NCBI GenBank assembly: GCA_038380435.1
Contig: JAWZYU010000013.1
Span: 60,228,946 to 60,292,945 of the forward strand
Reading direction: 5' to 3'
Length of the DNA: 64,000 nt
DNA from: Ryuthela nishihirai
Lineage: Eukaryota; Arthropoda; Arachnida; Araneae; Heptathelidae
In this document: positions 54,681 to 64,000 of the stretch, in pieces
Layout: the number at the start of each line of letters is the position of its first letter
Numbering within the stretch: position 1 is the first letter of the stretch
The notes under the pieces: generated by a model
Databases searched by the model: none
What the model was told of the DNA's origin: nothing
What the model saw: the letters and a program-made list of their open reading frames with translations, nothing else
Translations under genes and position numbers: made by a program

Positions 54681-55639
54681 TATCCCTTTCACTACCACAG
54701 GCCTTGAAAAACGAAGTACCTCAGAATACCATACTGGCCGAGTTTTGAAATGGACTCTTCCTAGTTTGTCGTCCCCCCTTACTTCACCCGAAGGTAGAAC
54801 GGAGTTAACCACAGCAGAGCTCCCCTCCACGCCGTAAATTGCCTCTCATTAAGCTTAGCATTCCCTTGCCTCTAAACCCATATGGTCATGAGCTACAGAC
54901 ACACATTGAACACGAGATATCAGACTCCTGTGACTTTTGTTCTTAAATCCTTTCCCAAAACAGTTTTTAAAAAACATGCATGCTGTGAATTTTTGAAAAG
55001 TTTTTTAATATTAATTTTTTAATAGTAACTTTAAAAAGCTATTTATTGGTTTTCTGTTTAAAAACGGGCATAAAATTGTAATTATTTGAATTACGTCTTT
55101 TTACATGAAATAGATGTCAATTAGAAATTTTAGAAAGAAAAAAGTTTAAATATTTCCATTTTTTGGATTCTAATGCCAGTTTTCTTACATCCAGCAAAGG
55201 GAACGCTGTTATTAATATTCGAATGTATGATGAAAAAAAAATAAAGAAAGATTATTAAAACAGAGGACCGAAAATAGAAAGCACTAAGAGTGCTGAATTG
55301 AGTTTTAAAGAATAGTTTTTAACACAATTGTAGAGAGTACTCTAACATAAGAATCAAAAATAACTTTGAGAGAAAGGTTTGCATCTGAAATAAAAGCAAT
55401 CGAAGTGGATGTTGCAAAAGATATCCGAGGAAGCAAAGACTAGATAAAATGAGAAATAGAGAAACTAAAGCAATCAGAGATTACATAAAAATATTGGAGG
55501 TGTAAAATACATTATCAAAATGAGAAAGACTTATGAATATGATGGATAAAGGAAGATGGCTAAATTTAATATGGAAATGAGAACCCGCTGGAAGAAGACG
55601 GTGAAAGAGATAGAAAAATGGTGTGAAAAAAAGAATGCC

Positions 55640-55827
55640 GAAAAGAGGACTTCAAGAGCAAGATTGCAAAGATAAAAATAAGTGGATAGAGAGAGCTGAC
55701 TGGGACCACACAACTTAAACTTGGGAGGGTGAAAAGAATAAAATTTTTTATCATTATAAGTTTTATACGATACATTATTAAGTAATTGAGTAAGTGATTC
55801 AATTCAGCAAATGATTAAATCAAAAGT
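55640..55827. repeat. Direct repeat unit 1
   Basis: Contains GGACCACACAACTTAAACTT, GGGAGGGTGAAAAGAATAAA and AAGTGATTCAATTCAGCAAA. It recurs at 56765-56937 in the same orientation with modest divergence. Confidence 0.8.
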
Positions 55828-55911
55828 AGTCTGTTCTATTTTACATTTCAGATCATCAGTAATGTGCCTAAAAAAGTCTTATGGGTGGAGGGTTATACAT
55901 ACTCGAGTCCA

Positions 55912-56175
55912 AGGGCAAGATCTAGGGAGGGGGGGGCATCTCCTATTCCTTTTCAGAATCATAGTAAGGGTAATAGAAACAAATATTACTAAACTTATTT
56001 ATGTTTCATGGCTTTTTAAAAAAAATTAAAAAATTAATAAAACGAAGGGAAAATGATACATTGTATTGGAAATACAGCCTCTTGCCCCCCTCCCACCTTC
56101 CTTTACGTTTTTTCGGCTCGATTGTGTTTCTTGTCTCCCTCTCTTCTCGATTTTTTTTCAGATCCTGGCCTGCTC
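55912..56175. mobile_element. Poly-G MITE-like repeat (family G), copy 4
   Basis: It begins GGCAAGATCTAGGGAGGGGG, contains CCCCCCTCCCACCTTCCTTT and TTTTTTCGGCTCGATTGTG, and ends TTCAGATCCTGGCCTGC. Inverted ends of the AAGATCTAGG/CAGATCCTGG type agree with copies 1 and 2. Confidence 0.55.
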
Positions 56176-56234
56176 GTGTCTATTGGGCTGAGAGGATGGA
56201 ATGATGCTTGAGTTAATATATTCCGTCTGAGCGG

Positions 56235-56455
56235 CTCTGTTTTTTGCACAATGGGCTAAATATCCTGGTTACAGCAAAGACCCACTATACAGATGTTATG
56301 AGACAGATGGAAACCTGCCTCAACCTTAGTGTTTTAATGGCACAGGCTATAGTTATCCTGCAAACAAGGCTAAAATTTTACTTCCCATTTAACTGACGAC
56401 TGCCTTCCCAATCCCCTCAGTGTCATATTTTCTCCCCGAGGGCAGGGTAGATATT
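56235..56455 (-). mobile_element. SINE-B copy, eroded
   Basis: The plus strand shows TTTTTTGCACAATGGGCTAA, ATGAGACAGATGGAAACCTG, ACTGACGACTGCCTTCCCAA and the GGCAGGG segment, in SINE-B reverse order. The head is missing. Confidence 0.75.
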
Positions 56456-56479
56456 ATCTATATACCCTCGTCAAACAGA

Positions 56480-56645
56480 TGTTTCGCATAGAAGTCGGAC
56501 AGGAGTCTTTCTGTTTAATACGTCATAGTAGAAGGGATTTGTGAGGATGGCTGGTCCTCAGCAGAAGAACAACACAAACATCCATGCCTTATCCGGGGCT
56601 CTAAACCTAGGTCCCTTTGATCAATAGACAAACATGCTAATAAAT
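56480..56645 (-). mobile_element. SINE-A copy
   Basis: It runs from GTCGGACAGGAGTCTTTCTG through GAGGATGGCTGGTCCTCAGC and CATGCCTTATCCGGGGCTCT to a damaged head. The distal tail is missing. Confidence 0.8.
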
Positions 56646-56764
56646 AATAATAAATTTTTTAGCTTTTTTTAATCTACTTTTAGTGTTCCAAATGCAACTC
56701 TATCTATTTTTAATTCCAAATACAAATGTTTTGGATTTCAAAGCAGGTAGAGAAGTCTGAGATA

Positions 56765-56937
56765 TGAATAAGACAAGATCAAGATTGCAAAGATAAATAT
56801 AAGTGGAGAGAGAGAATTGATCTGGACCACACAACCTGAACTTGGGAGGGTGAAAAGAATGAAATTGTGTTACATCAGTTATGAATTTCATTGGAAAGTA
56901 ATTCAGTAAGTGATTCAATTAAGCAAATGACTAAAAC
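56765..56937. repeat. Direct repeat unit 2
   Basis: Second copy of the sequence at 55640-55827, including GGACCACACAACCTGAACTT and TAAGTGATTCAATTAAGCAA. Family G, SINE-B and SINE-A elements lie between the two units. Confidence 0.8.
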
Positions 56938-57149
56938 AAGCAGAGAGGATGGAAAAGGACAAAAACATGGCGCATGCCTAAAGCCAGTAACCATGGCAGA
57001 GTGTGTGTGTGCAGGGGGGGGGGGGTAGATTCAGCGTGTACCAACGTAAGACCAGTCACCACGGAAAACAGAATGAGTGGATAACAATACAAATTTGTGC
57101 GCACAAAACAATACAATATTCCGGGCCCCCTGGGTACGTCCCTGTCTCT

Positions 57150-57250
57150 CTCGTTACACAAGAAGCTAGTCAAAAGTTGTTGATGTCTCCATCTTCTAAC
57201 CACATCATTATTTGCTTAGTCAAACCACCGACACTTCAGCATCTAGAATA
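57150..57250 (-). mobile_element. RTE-like LINE fragment L, site of a further insertion
   Basis: TTGATGTCTCCATCTTCTAA and GTCAAACCACCGACACTTCA resemble LINE 3' sequence near 345-410 (TTGATGACTCCTTCTTCTAA and GCCAAACCACCTTAATGCCC). The match resumes after 57848 with CTAGAATAAAAGTCGTTAAG. Confidence 0.6.
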
Positions 57251-57848
57251 GTAGTCAACAGGAGATATTTTCTCGTCGCATTACAGCACGACAACAAATG
57301 AGCTGCAGCAGCATTAAGGGGAAAACGAAAAAACTTTTAAGATGAAATCAAATAGAAAAAGAAATTCAGATAACAAAAGCTTCTATTTTTTCTTTTGATC
57401 CATAATTCAATCCCCTCATCAAATAGTTACGTACTGTGTCGGCCAATACACTTAATAATACTGCTTTGGTTGAAGTAAATGTTTTTATAATTAAATAACA
57501 AATGCTATAAATTTGAATCTGAAAACACCGTCCGGTCACCGAAGTTAAGCAGCTTTGGGCTCGTTTGGTACCTGGGAGGGTGACCACTTGGGAACACTGC
57601 GTGCAGTAAGGAAAAAATCTGCTGAGGGCCCCGCCATCCTCACAGATCCCTCTATTATGGCGTATTTAACTAACAGGCTCCTGTCAAACCTCTGTGGCAA
57701 GCATCTGCTTGAGGAGGTATTTATTTTTATTTTATTTATTAATGCGCTTATTTTAAATTGTTCTTTTGATGGCGAACTTGTAAATAAAAAGTATCATTAA
57801 TTTCTTTTGTTATTTCAATTATCAAGTAGCCTCACTTGAGAACCGCTG
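57251..57848. mobile_element. hAT-like insertion carrying a 5S-headed SINE
   Basis: Flanks share ATCTAGAATA (57241-57250 and 57849-57858). The right end in reverse complement reads CAGCGGTTCTCAAGTGAGGC, a hAT-like terminus; the left end GTAGTCAACAGG is a poor match. LINE L continues across the insertion. It contains the SINE at 57526-57740. Confidence 0.55.
57526..57740 (+). mobile_element. SINE-A variant with a 5S rRNA-derived head
   Basis: 57526-57610 matches about the last 85 nt of arthropod-type 5S rRNA: CCGTCCGGTCACCGAAGTTA, AGCAGC (box A region), CTGGGAGGGTGACCACTTGG (box C) and GAACACTGCGTGCAGTAAGG. The first third of 5S is absent. The following 130 bp (GCTGAGGGCCCCGCCATCCT, ACAGGCTCCTGTCAAACCTC, GCATCTGCTTGAGGAGGTAT) is the ordinary SINE-A body and tail. 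It is not a functional 5S gene. Confidence 0.85.
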
Positions 57849-58271
57849 ATCTAGAATAAAAGTCGTTAAGTTTCTTGCTATTTTTTCACAAAAGAATTAT
57901 TTTTTATTTTATAAATTGTTTATTGCAGAGCTCCAAACATGCCAGTCGTACAGTATAAGAACTAAATACCCCAACTTTGCTGTTAGGAAAATAAGATTCC
58001 CCCTCCCCCCCACCCGAAATTTTAGGATGATTATGTAATAATATCAGATAAAGATTGAATGTATAAAAGTTAACTGTTCTGTGTATTAATTTGTTTTCAA
58101 ACCATTTATTATTATATTGTGTGAAAGTATAAGTTTTATGGGAATTAAAATCTATATCTATATCTAGCATCTATATCTATATTTTTTCAGTTCCACCAAT
58201 TTTTATAAGTTTTGCAAACCATTCTTCCGGTAAATATTCTGCTATGAATTCTTTTCTAAAAATTAAATATT

Positions 58272-58345
58272 CCCTCAAGCAGTTGTAGTTGCCCTCAAGC
58301 AGATTACGAGCCTGCCGGGCTATCGACTAAACCACCCGCCTCTCT
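58272..58345 (-). mobile_element. SINE-B head fragment next to SINE-A tail pieces
   Basis: CAGATTACGAGCCTGCCGGG and CTATCGACTAAACCACCCGCC are the reverse complement of a SINE-B tRNA-like head. CCCTCAAGCAG, occurring twice just before, is the SINE-A tail end in reverse. Confidence 0.6.
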
Positions 58346-58509
58346 CGCCGAAGAAACAATGGATATGCAGATATTATCGTATGTCAATAATAAAATTATT
58401 ATCTAATATCTGAATATTTCAATTATTTTTATTTCACACAAATTGAAAAAAAGAAGAAGAATTTTTTCCCCGATAATTTTCATCTAATGGAGTTATTTTT
58501 AACCTGAAA

Positions 58510-58650
58510 AAAGTCGTACCCTATGTATAGATGTGTCTTTCTGCTGCGGTCTCGACTTCCTCACAAATTTTGTCTATAGCGTATTATACTGACAGGTTCC
58601 TGTCAGACTTCTCTGAGAAGGAGATGTTTGAGAGATAATTTATTTTCATT
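58510..58650 (+). mobile_element. SINE-A copy lacking its head
   Basis: TCTTTCTGCTGCGGTCTCGA, GCGTATTATACTGACAGGTT and CCTGTCAGACTTCTCTGAGA are the family body and tail. The head has been lost. Confidence 0.8.
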
Positions 58651-58819
58651 TTCATTTCATTCCATAAACTGATTATTTTCCTAAGAAACCGAATTCAGTT
58701 TTGTGAATGAAACAAATATTTGTCCTCAATGAAAAATTTTAGAGTCGAAAAGCCATTTTACTGATTGCATCTTATCTCTAGAAACTATCCTTCAGATTGT
58801 CACTAGAAAGCAACCAGTT

Positions 58820-59060
58820 GATGAGAATGTGACCTTCAGCTGCGGGAAACAATTGAGGTGCAATTGTGTGCATGGAGCGAATATCTGTGCTTTGCAGTGG
58901 TCAGCAGCATGCATATTACCATTCTCTGTAACTCACCCTAACCTGCAGGGTATTGCAGCAGTAAGCGGGGAGAGCCATATTCTAGGGCATGCAATAAAAC
59001 AGAACAAAAGGCTTAACGCCCATGTTTACTTTCATTCGGCAGCCAACGCTGCAAACTAAG
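58820..59060. other. Unexplained GC-richer block
   Basis: The base composition is markedly less AT-rich than either flank, and there is an open frame of 76 codons on the plus strand, but nothing in it is recognised. It could be an unclassified repeat or part of a non-coding gene. I assign no function. Confidence 0.3.
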
Positions 59061-60040
59061 CAAGTCGAAAAGAAACAAAAAAAATAAACAAATAAAATGA
59101 AATCAAACTTCTTTCAAAAATACATTTGCTAAGCAGAAAACAGTACATAAAATTTAAAGCAATATCAGAACTATGAACTTTATTTTGAGTTTTTGAAAGA
59201 AACAATTTCTAGTGAACTTTTATTTCGTCAAGAGTGAATTATGCTTTGAATAATTCCGTGATCAAACGGAAAAGTCAGCAATGAAATTATAAAGTGCTAT
59301 CAATAGGTGTCGGCAGAGGGAGCTGGAAGGGAGGAGAGGGCAATTAACTCTCTCCTGGTAAAATTGATCGAAAAATAAATTAATGATAAATAACACAAAT
59401 GTACTATATAGTAATATTATTTTCTTACAAAATGTAGCATTGATTTTTCCCTTTACGTTTCCTATGTTTTCGGAAGCATATCATTTATATTTATTAATAT
59501 AAGAAAGCATTTTTGCATTTTTAAAAAATAAGTATCTCATTTTTTCCGTTCTATTTTCAGACATCCTCATTTGCTTTGTTTTGTGATATATGCATGATTA
59601 CTGTCTCCGCAACTGCTCTGATTAATGAAAGACTTGAGTCAAATATTTATATTTCGAAAAATTGATTTGCTTTCCCATTCTCTGAAAAAAAAAAGTTTTA
59701 CTCCACTCTGAAATAATTTTGCCTCCCCCCCCTCCACGTAAAAAATTTCACCGGAGCCATGCAAAAAAAAAACTGTTGCTGAAAAAAGCTTTAAAAATTA
59801 ACATGATTAGATTCGAAAAATGAGATTTAATAAGCAGTTTCTAATTCTTATATTTTTCTGGTATCAGTAATTAACATTGGGTAAAGAAATCAAACTCTGG
59901 TGGAGGAGGGAGATTTAGATCAAAATAAACAAATATTTTATCTGCATTGAATTCAATCTTCCATATCCGCCAAAAGTAAACTATGCTGCTTCAGCAAGAA
60001 TATTTCCGAACTAACTGCGAAGTCAAATTATATAAAAATA
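59061..60040. other. Unassigned AT-rich sequence with poly-C/poly-G MITE-like scraps
   Basis: AGAGGGCAATTAACTCTCTC near 59335 and CCTCCCCCCCCTCCACG near 59722 resemble pieces of family G, but no whole element can be outlined. Confidence 0.35.
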
Positions 60041-60044
60041 AATA

Positions 60045-60195
60045 AATATTCCCGTCAAGCAGCTGCTTGCCACAGAAATTGACAGGAACCTGCCAGTTTT
60101 TACGCCATAGTAGAAGGTCTATGAGGAGGGCGAGACCTCAACAGCGAAACAACACAAACACGCCTTACCCGGGACTCGAACCTTGAGCCAAGAAA
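60045..60195 (-). mobile_element. SINE-A copy
   Basis: It runs from TCAAGCAGCTGCTTGCCACA through TTGACAGGAACCTGCCAGTT and GGGCGAGACCTCAACAGCG to CCCGGGACTCGAACCTTG, the B box in reverse. The head is cut just beyond. Confidence 0.88.
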
Positions 60196-61740
60196 CATAT
60201 TAATAAATTGCATGCCGAGATGTGCTGTTGAAAAATGGTTCAGGAATTCATCTGATGGTGGTAGCTTCACAACTTCAGTATTTTTTACCAGCAGCCTAAA
60301 GTAAATGAAGATCAGTATTGCATTTATTGTTTTTGCGAAGAATGTTTCGTGCTATAGTTTTCGGAAGTTAAGCGGAATGACGCTAGTCTTAGGAATTTAT
60401 GCCTTTGGACATAAATCATGAAAACTTGACTATTTACTACACAATTACATTTCTTGAAATATTCCCCATCACTTGTGACAAATACGCTATTCAAACAAAA
60501 AAAAAATCGGACCAGTTTTAGAGGCAAAAGTTTCAAAAAATAATTGAAATAATACGAATAAGTCATCTGATTCTAATTTTACTAAAAGAGGCAATATGTA
60601 CAAAAGTTTTGCAGCGTAAAAAAAACATAATCCTGGTTTCTTAGGCAAAAATTTAAGAAAGTTCACAGTGGTATTCACAAAAATATTAAGAAAGTTCATA
60701 CTACAAAACTATTTAAAATTTCGTGGTGTATTACAGAATGGGTTACAGGTATTATAAAGAAAATGTAGATTTGAGCCTAGTTATAAAAGGAAAAGTAGCT
60801 CCACTTTGTGATCTGTCTGCCTGTGTGTGCATATTGTTTTCGTATTTCGAAACATTATTAAAAATTCTTTTTGATTAGATAGGTATTGATGAAATATTGC
60901 AATCGCACTTTCCCCGAATATTTCAATAACGTCCTATAATGGTGGAAAAAGTGTGAAAATGCCACAATATTTATCAAACACTGCCAACGACATATTTATG
61001 ATAGAAATTTGAAATTTGCATGATAGGTTATGGTGGTTACATAGTTTATATTGGCAGCAATGATTTGCTTCGTGCTCCCAAAATATAGCTGGGAAAATGC
61101 AATTTTTTGTTTAATGAGAAACTCCATTTATGTGGTAAAGGTACTAATAAAATATTAATGCCTGCATTTTTCCAATCATTCATTACATCAAATTTCTAAT
61201 ATGAGAGGAATGTAAACATCGAAAATAAGAACTTCATTCTTTTTGAAAACGAGTATCCCTTTTTCACCAGACGCGATATGTATTCTTCTAGTTGCTAATT
61301 GTTTTCCGTTTCCTTCTCTCGTAAGTTATATTGGAAAATTACGAAAATTATCATTCTAAAGATTTTTTATTATCAGAATGTCGAAGTGTATTTTTCTTCT
61401 TATTTGGGAAGGGGGGGGGGCAATGTTGCCTCTCTGTAAATGTTACTAGCAATCAGCTAAGCTATTTAGTTGAAATTTATATCGAAGTATATTTTGAGCT
61501 GACTAATGTCCTTCTATGGCCTTTATGGCAAACTTACTGGAAGCTGTGAGAGGGGGGGGGGGGGGTATTTCTAGATTGTCAAGTATGGCATGCCACGTTG
61601 GTAGTGAATTTATAATTTCCTGTCTTAAGTTTCCAGACACATTTCTCATTAATTATGAGTGTATCCCTTCAAAACCTAAAAGAATACAATGTTCATTGTA
61701 AAAACTGGAGTAACATGGAAATTAGTGCCTAAAAGTAGCA
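60196..61740. other. Unassigned AT-rich sequence
   Basis: No coding or repeat feature was recognised apart from a direct repeat AAAATTTAAGAAAGTTCA / AAATATTAAGAAAGTTCA near 60650-60700 and a G run at 61551-61565. Confidence 0.45.
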
Positions 61741-61744
61741 AGGT

Positions 61745-62115
61745 GACTGTTCGGCTTAGTTGGCAGTGTTGGAAGCCTCTACTCTATAGTTTCCAGGTTC
61801 GAGTCCCAAATATAGCAGCGTTGAGATTTATTTCCATTAAATCCAAACCCTTCATTTGGTGAGAAAGCAGAACCGATGGACTTGGAACGATGCCTTCCTA
61901 CGGTTGCGACGTAACGCCGTGGTCCGTGTGGAGGTAAACCACACTCTGTGCACTTTTATTGATGGCCTTGAAGGGAGGTTTCCATCTGTCTCTTAACAAC
62001 TGCCCAAAGAGTCTTCTTTATCCTACCCATGTATGAGCCTTTGAGGTCCTTATTACCTGGCATTTAGCTAATTGTGTGCACAAGAGTGCGACTGAGAATA
62101 AATAACTCTACTAAA
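61745..62115 (+). mobile_element. SINE-B copy
   Basis: The head has TCGGCTTAGTTGGCAGTGTT and B box CAGGTTCGAGTCCCAAATAT. The body runs through ACGTAACGCCGTGGTCCGTG and ends near GAATAAATAACTCTACT, a diverged 3' end. Confidence 0.82.
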
Positions 62116-62849
62116 TAAAGGTATCTGCTGTAGAGTGATTTTATAAAATGGATTTTAAGATAACACTTCTGTTAAGATTTTCAACAAATTTTGCTATTTT
62201 TTCGAACCGTAATCCCAAGCTCCTGTATGGAACTTATATACTCCCCCCCTCCCCACGAAAAACTAACATATTCACTGGGAAAAACCCAAAGTTTTAATTT
62301 TATTGTTTTTTTTTCTTTGTAAGTACCAATAAAATGTTATTATTTAAATTTTCCAAATCATCTGTTGGTTCGAATTATCACTGTTAAAGAGTACAAAATT
62401 TGGAAAACGATAAATTTCGTTCTCTTTGAAAAGGAACATCCTATATTCTCCAGAGGCGATATATGTTCTTCCAGTGTTTTGACAGAAATTATTCTTACCG
62501 AAAAGGGCAACGTATGATTTTTGTCATCTTGGAAGCGATCTTTCAAAAAGTATTATTCCAAAGTATGTGTACGGTACATGAAAATCAATACGGTCCCCTT
62601 TCAGCTCTCCCCAGAACTACCAAGGCCGTAACAACGGTGAGGCAAGTAAACATTAGCTTCGGGCGCACAAGATGAAGGGCGCATAAAAATAAAAAAATGA
62701 GGGGTTCAGAAAAATACAAGATGAGGAGGCTCAGAAAAAGACTGCTATGAAACTATATAGCGGTGCAATTTCTATTCTTGCCTCTGGCACAAATATAGCT
62801 AGTTACAGCTCTGATCACAGCATGGGGTGTCTGTGTGTGTGTGTGGAGG

Positions 62850-63215
62850 GAGCAGGTTGATCCATTCGACAGAGCTCCAGACTCACAATGTCATTTTCCC
62901 AATTTCTACTCCCAAATGCGATTGCACTCAAATATTTTCTTCCGTTAACCCCCGTGAGAAGGGGGTCACCGTTGGGCTTCTGAAGATTGCCGTCCGTCAG
63001 ATGGGACAGTAACCTGTGGGTAAAACGCCATACCCTATATAAGTAAAAGAATGCACTGAATTCTCTTCACGGGAGATTACCATCTGTGTCCTACTAATAG
63101 CTGCCCATTGAATCTCCTACACCAACTTTCTTTAAGCCCTTTTGACCTAGCCATTTAGCCTGTTGTGTGCAAAAGTGTGCAGCTTAGAGGTTAAATCTAA
63201 GACTTAACCAACCCC
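62850..63215 (+). mobile_element. SINE-B copy
   Basis: The degraded head (GTTGATCCATTCGACAGAGC) is followed by GTCACCGTTGGGCTTCTGAA, GATGGGACAGTAACCTGTGG and CCATTTAGCCTGTTGTGTGC. It ends at about CTTAACCAACCCC. Confidence 0.82.
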
Positions 63216-63344
63216 AAGTGCTGAGTAAAATAACTTTGTCTCTTTGCTATTTACTTGATTCCCAATCAGAGGTACACGAATTTGCACATCATACAATCAT
63301 TTATTACGGTATAATAATCTTTCATCCCTGAATTTTCATTATTA

Positions 63345-63545
63345 CTGAGGTGCGCGTAGCTAATAACCAACGGGACGTGGGTTCGAATCCCTGATAAGGC
63401 ATGGATTTTTCTTTTTCTATGTTGTCTTTCTACTGATGTTTCGCCTTCATCCCAGTTCTTCTCCAGAGCGTATTATGCGTACTAACAGGCTTCTCTCACA
63501 TCTCTGTGACAGGCTGCTCTAATAATTTAATATTTTATTTATTTT
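63345..63545 (+). mobile_element. SINE-A copy
   Basis: B box GTGGGTTCGAATCCCTGATA, then AAGGCATGGATTTTTCTTTT, CTACTGATGTTTCGCCTTCA, TACTAACAGGCTTCTCTCAC and a TTTATTTATTTTTAG end. The A box is mostly lost. Confidence 0.85.
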
Positions 63546-64000
63546 TAGAGTGCTGTATATAATACTAACTACCTAAGCTTTATCAGAGAATTTTCTTGGA
63601 GCACGTTTTCGGCATGTTCGCACAAAACTTATGTTATATATAACATATTTCCATAGGCCTTGGTTAGTATTGAACAAAAAGTGGATTGGTGAAAGAAAAG
63701 TGGGTTGGAACTTTTCGGAATGTCGCCATTTGCAGTAATATATCCATTGCCGATTTAGATAGAGCATTTCATGATGTGAAAGGAAAGCATATTCGTAGGT
63801 AAAGTAAAATTTTAGTGTATAGTGCTTCATTGAAGATAAATTAGTCATCATAACACGTGACTCTTTAATTCTATATTTTCCGCATCATTCACTCAATATT
63901 TAAAGGGTTATAGAAATTTAAATATTTAACAAGCTCATTGTATCAGAAATCTATTCCAGAAGTACTTTAAAACTATAAAATAATTTTATATAGGTCGGAT
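63546..64000. other. No recognisable feature
   Basis: AT-rich sequence to the window end. No exon or repeat family was recognised. Confidence 0.45.

Noticed and set aside
57526..57610. Functional 5S rRNA gene
   Set aside because: The first third of 5S is absent and a SINE-A tail follows directly instead of a T-run terminator.
62620..62820. Possible small hAT element with GGCCGTAAC/AGCTGTAAC ends
   Set aside because: The ends are loosely inverted, but the flanking 8-mers do not match, so boundaries cannot be supported.

Overview
This is a eukaryotic, AT-rich, intron-rich and repeat-laden stretch of animal nuclear DNA. The gene content (a NIF3L1 homologue and a metallocarboxypeptidase with short exons and multi-kilobase introns) and the repeats (RTE-like and jockey-like LINEs, Tc1/mariner, hAT, a Gypsy-type LTR element, tRNA- and 5S-derived SINEs) suggest an arthropod, perhaps a chelicerate such as a spider. 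The phylum is inference; nothing seen proves it.

Only two host genes are supported. On the + strand, three exons of a NIF3L1-like gene (7581-7698, 17646-17784, 31957-32222) join in matching phase and end with a stop and a poly(A) signal. Its 5' exons were not found. The two visible introns are 9.9 kb and 14.2 kb and are packed with transposons. On the - strand, the last three exons of an M14 zinc carboxypeptidase (51874-52070, 47896-47980, 47172-47341) also join in phase. Its 5' exons, with the first zinc motif, were not found.

Almost everything else is mobile DNA. One RTE-like non-LTR retrotransposon family dominates, with about a dozen copies: A/B 0.2-1.8 kb (-), C 2.7-7.1 kb (-, near full length), D 8.1 kb, E 12.5-13.05 kb, F 24.9-29.7 kb (+, near full length), G 35.6-37.7 kb (+, reverse transcriptase broken by one stop codon), H 38.0-40.25 kb, I 41.2-42.2 kb, J 49 kb, K 54.5 kb and L 57.2 kb. 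Younger DNA transposons lie inside several of these, and target-site duplications establish the order. A hAT-type element sits in copy C. A TA-flanked Tc1 sits in copy F. A 1.68-kb element with an 8-bp duplication sits inside a Tc1-like element. A 0.7-kb hAT element sits in copy I. Other DNA transposons include a mariner (11.3-12.5 kb), two copies of one Tc1 family (14.6-15.8 and 44.8-45.95 kb), a Tc1 fragment at 42.2 kb, and a hAT MITE at 52.15 kb just upstream of a carboxypeptidase exon. A Gypsy-type element at 20.1-23.6 kb keeps one LTR, gag, protease and part of integrase but shows no reverse transcriptase.

Two SINE families recur. SINE-A has a tRNA-like head and a tail containing CTGCTTGAGG; one copy carries a 5S rRNA-derived head instead. 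SINE-B has a tRNA-like head, is about 370 bp long, and ends in GTAAAACAACCCAA. Minisatellites, a poly-G-bearing MITE family and several strong inverted repeats complete the window. I found no CRISPR array, operon or new multi-gene system. The most interesting material is the nested-transposon stratigraphy, the 5S/tRNA head exchange in SINE-A, and the altered active site of the carboxypeptidase.
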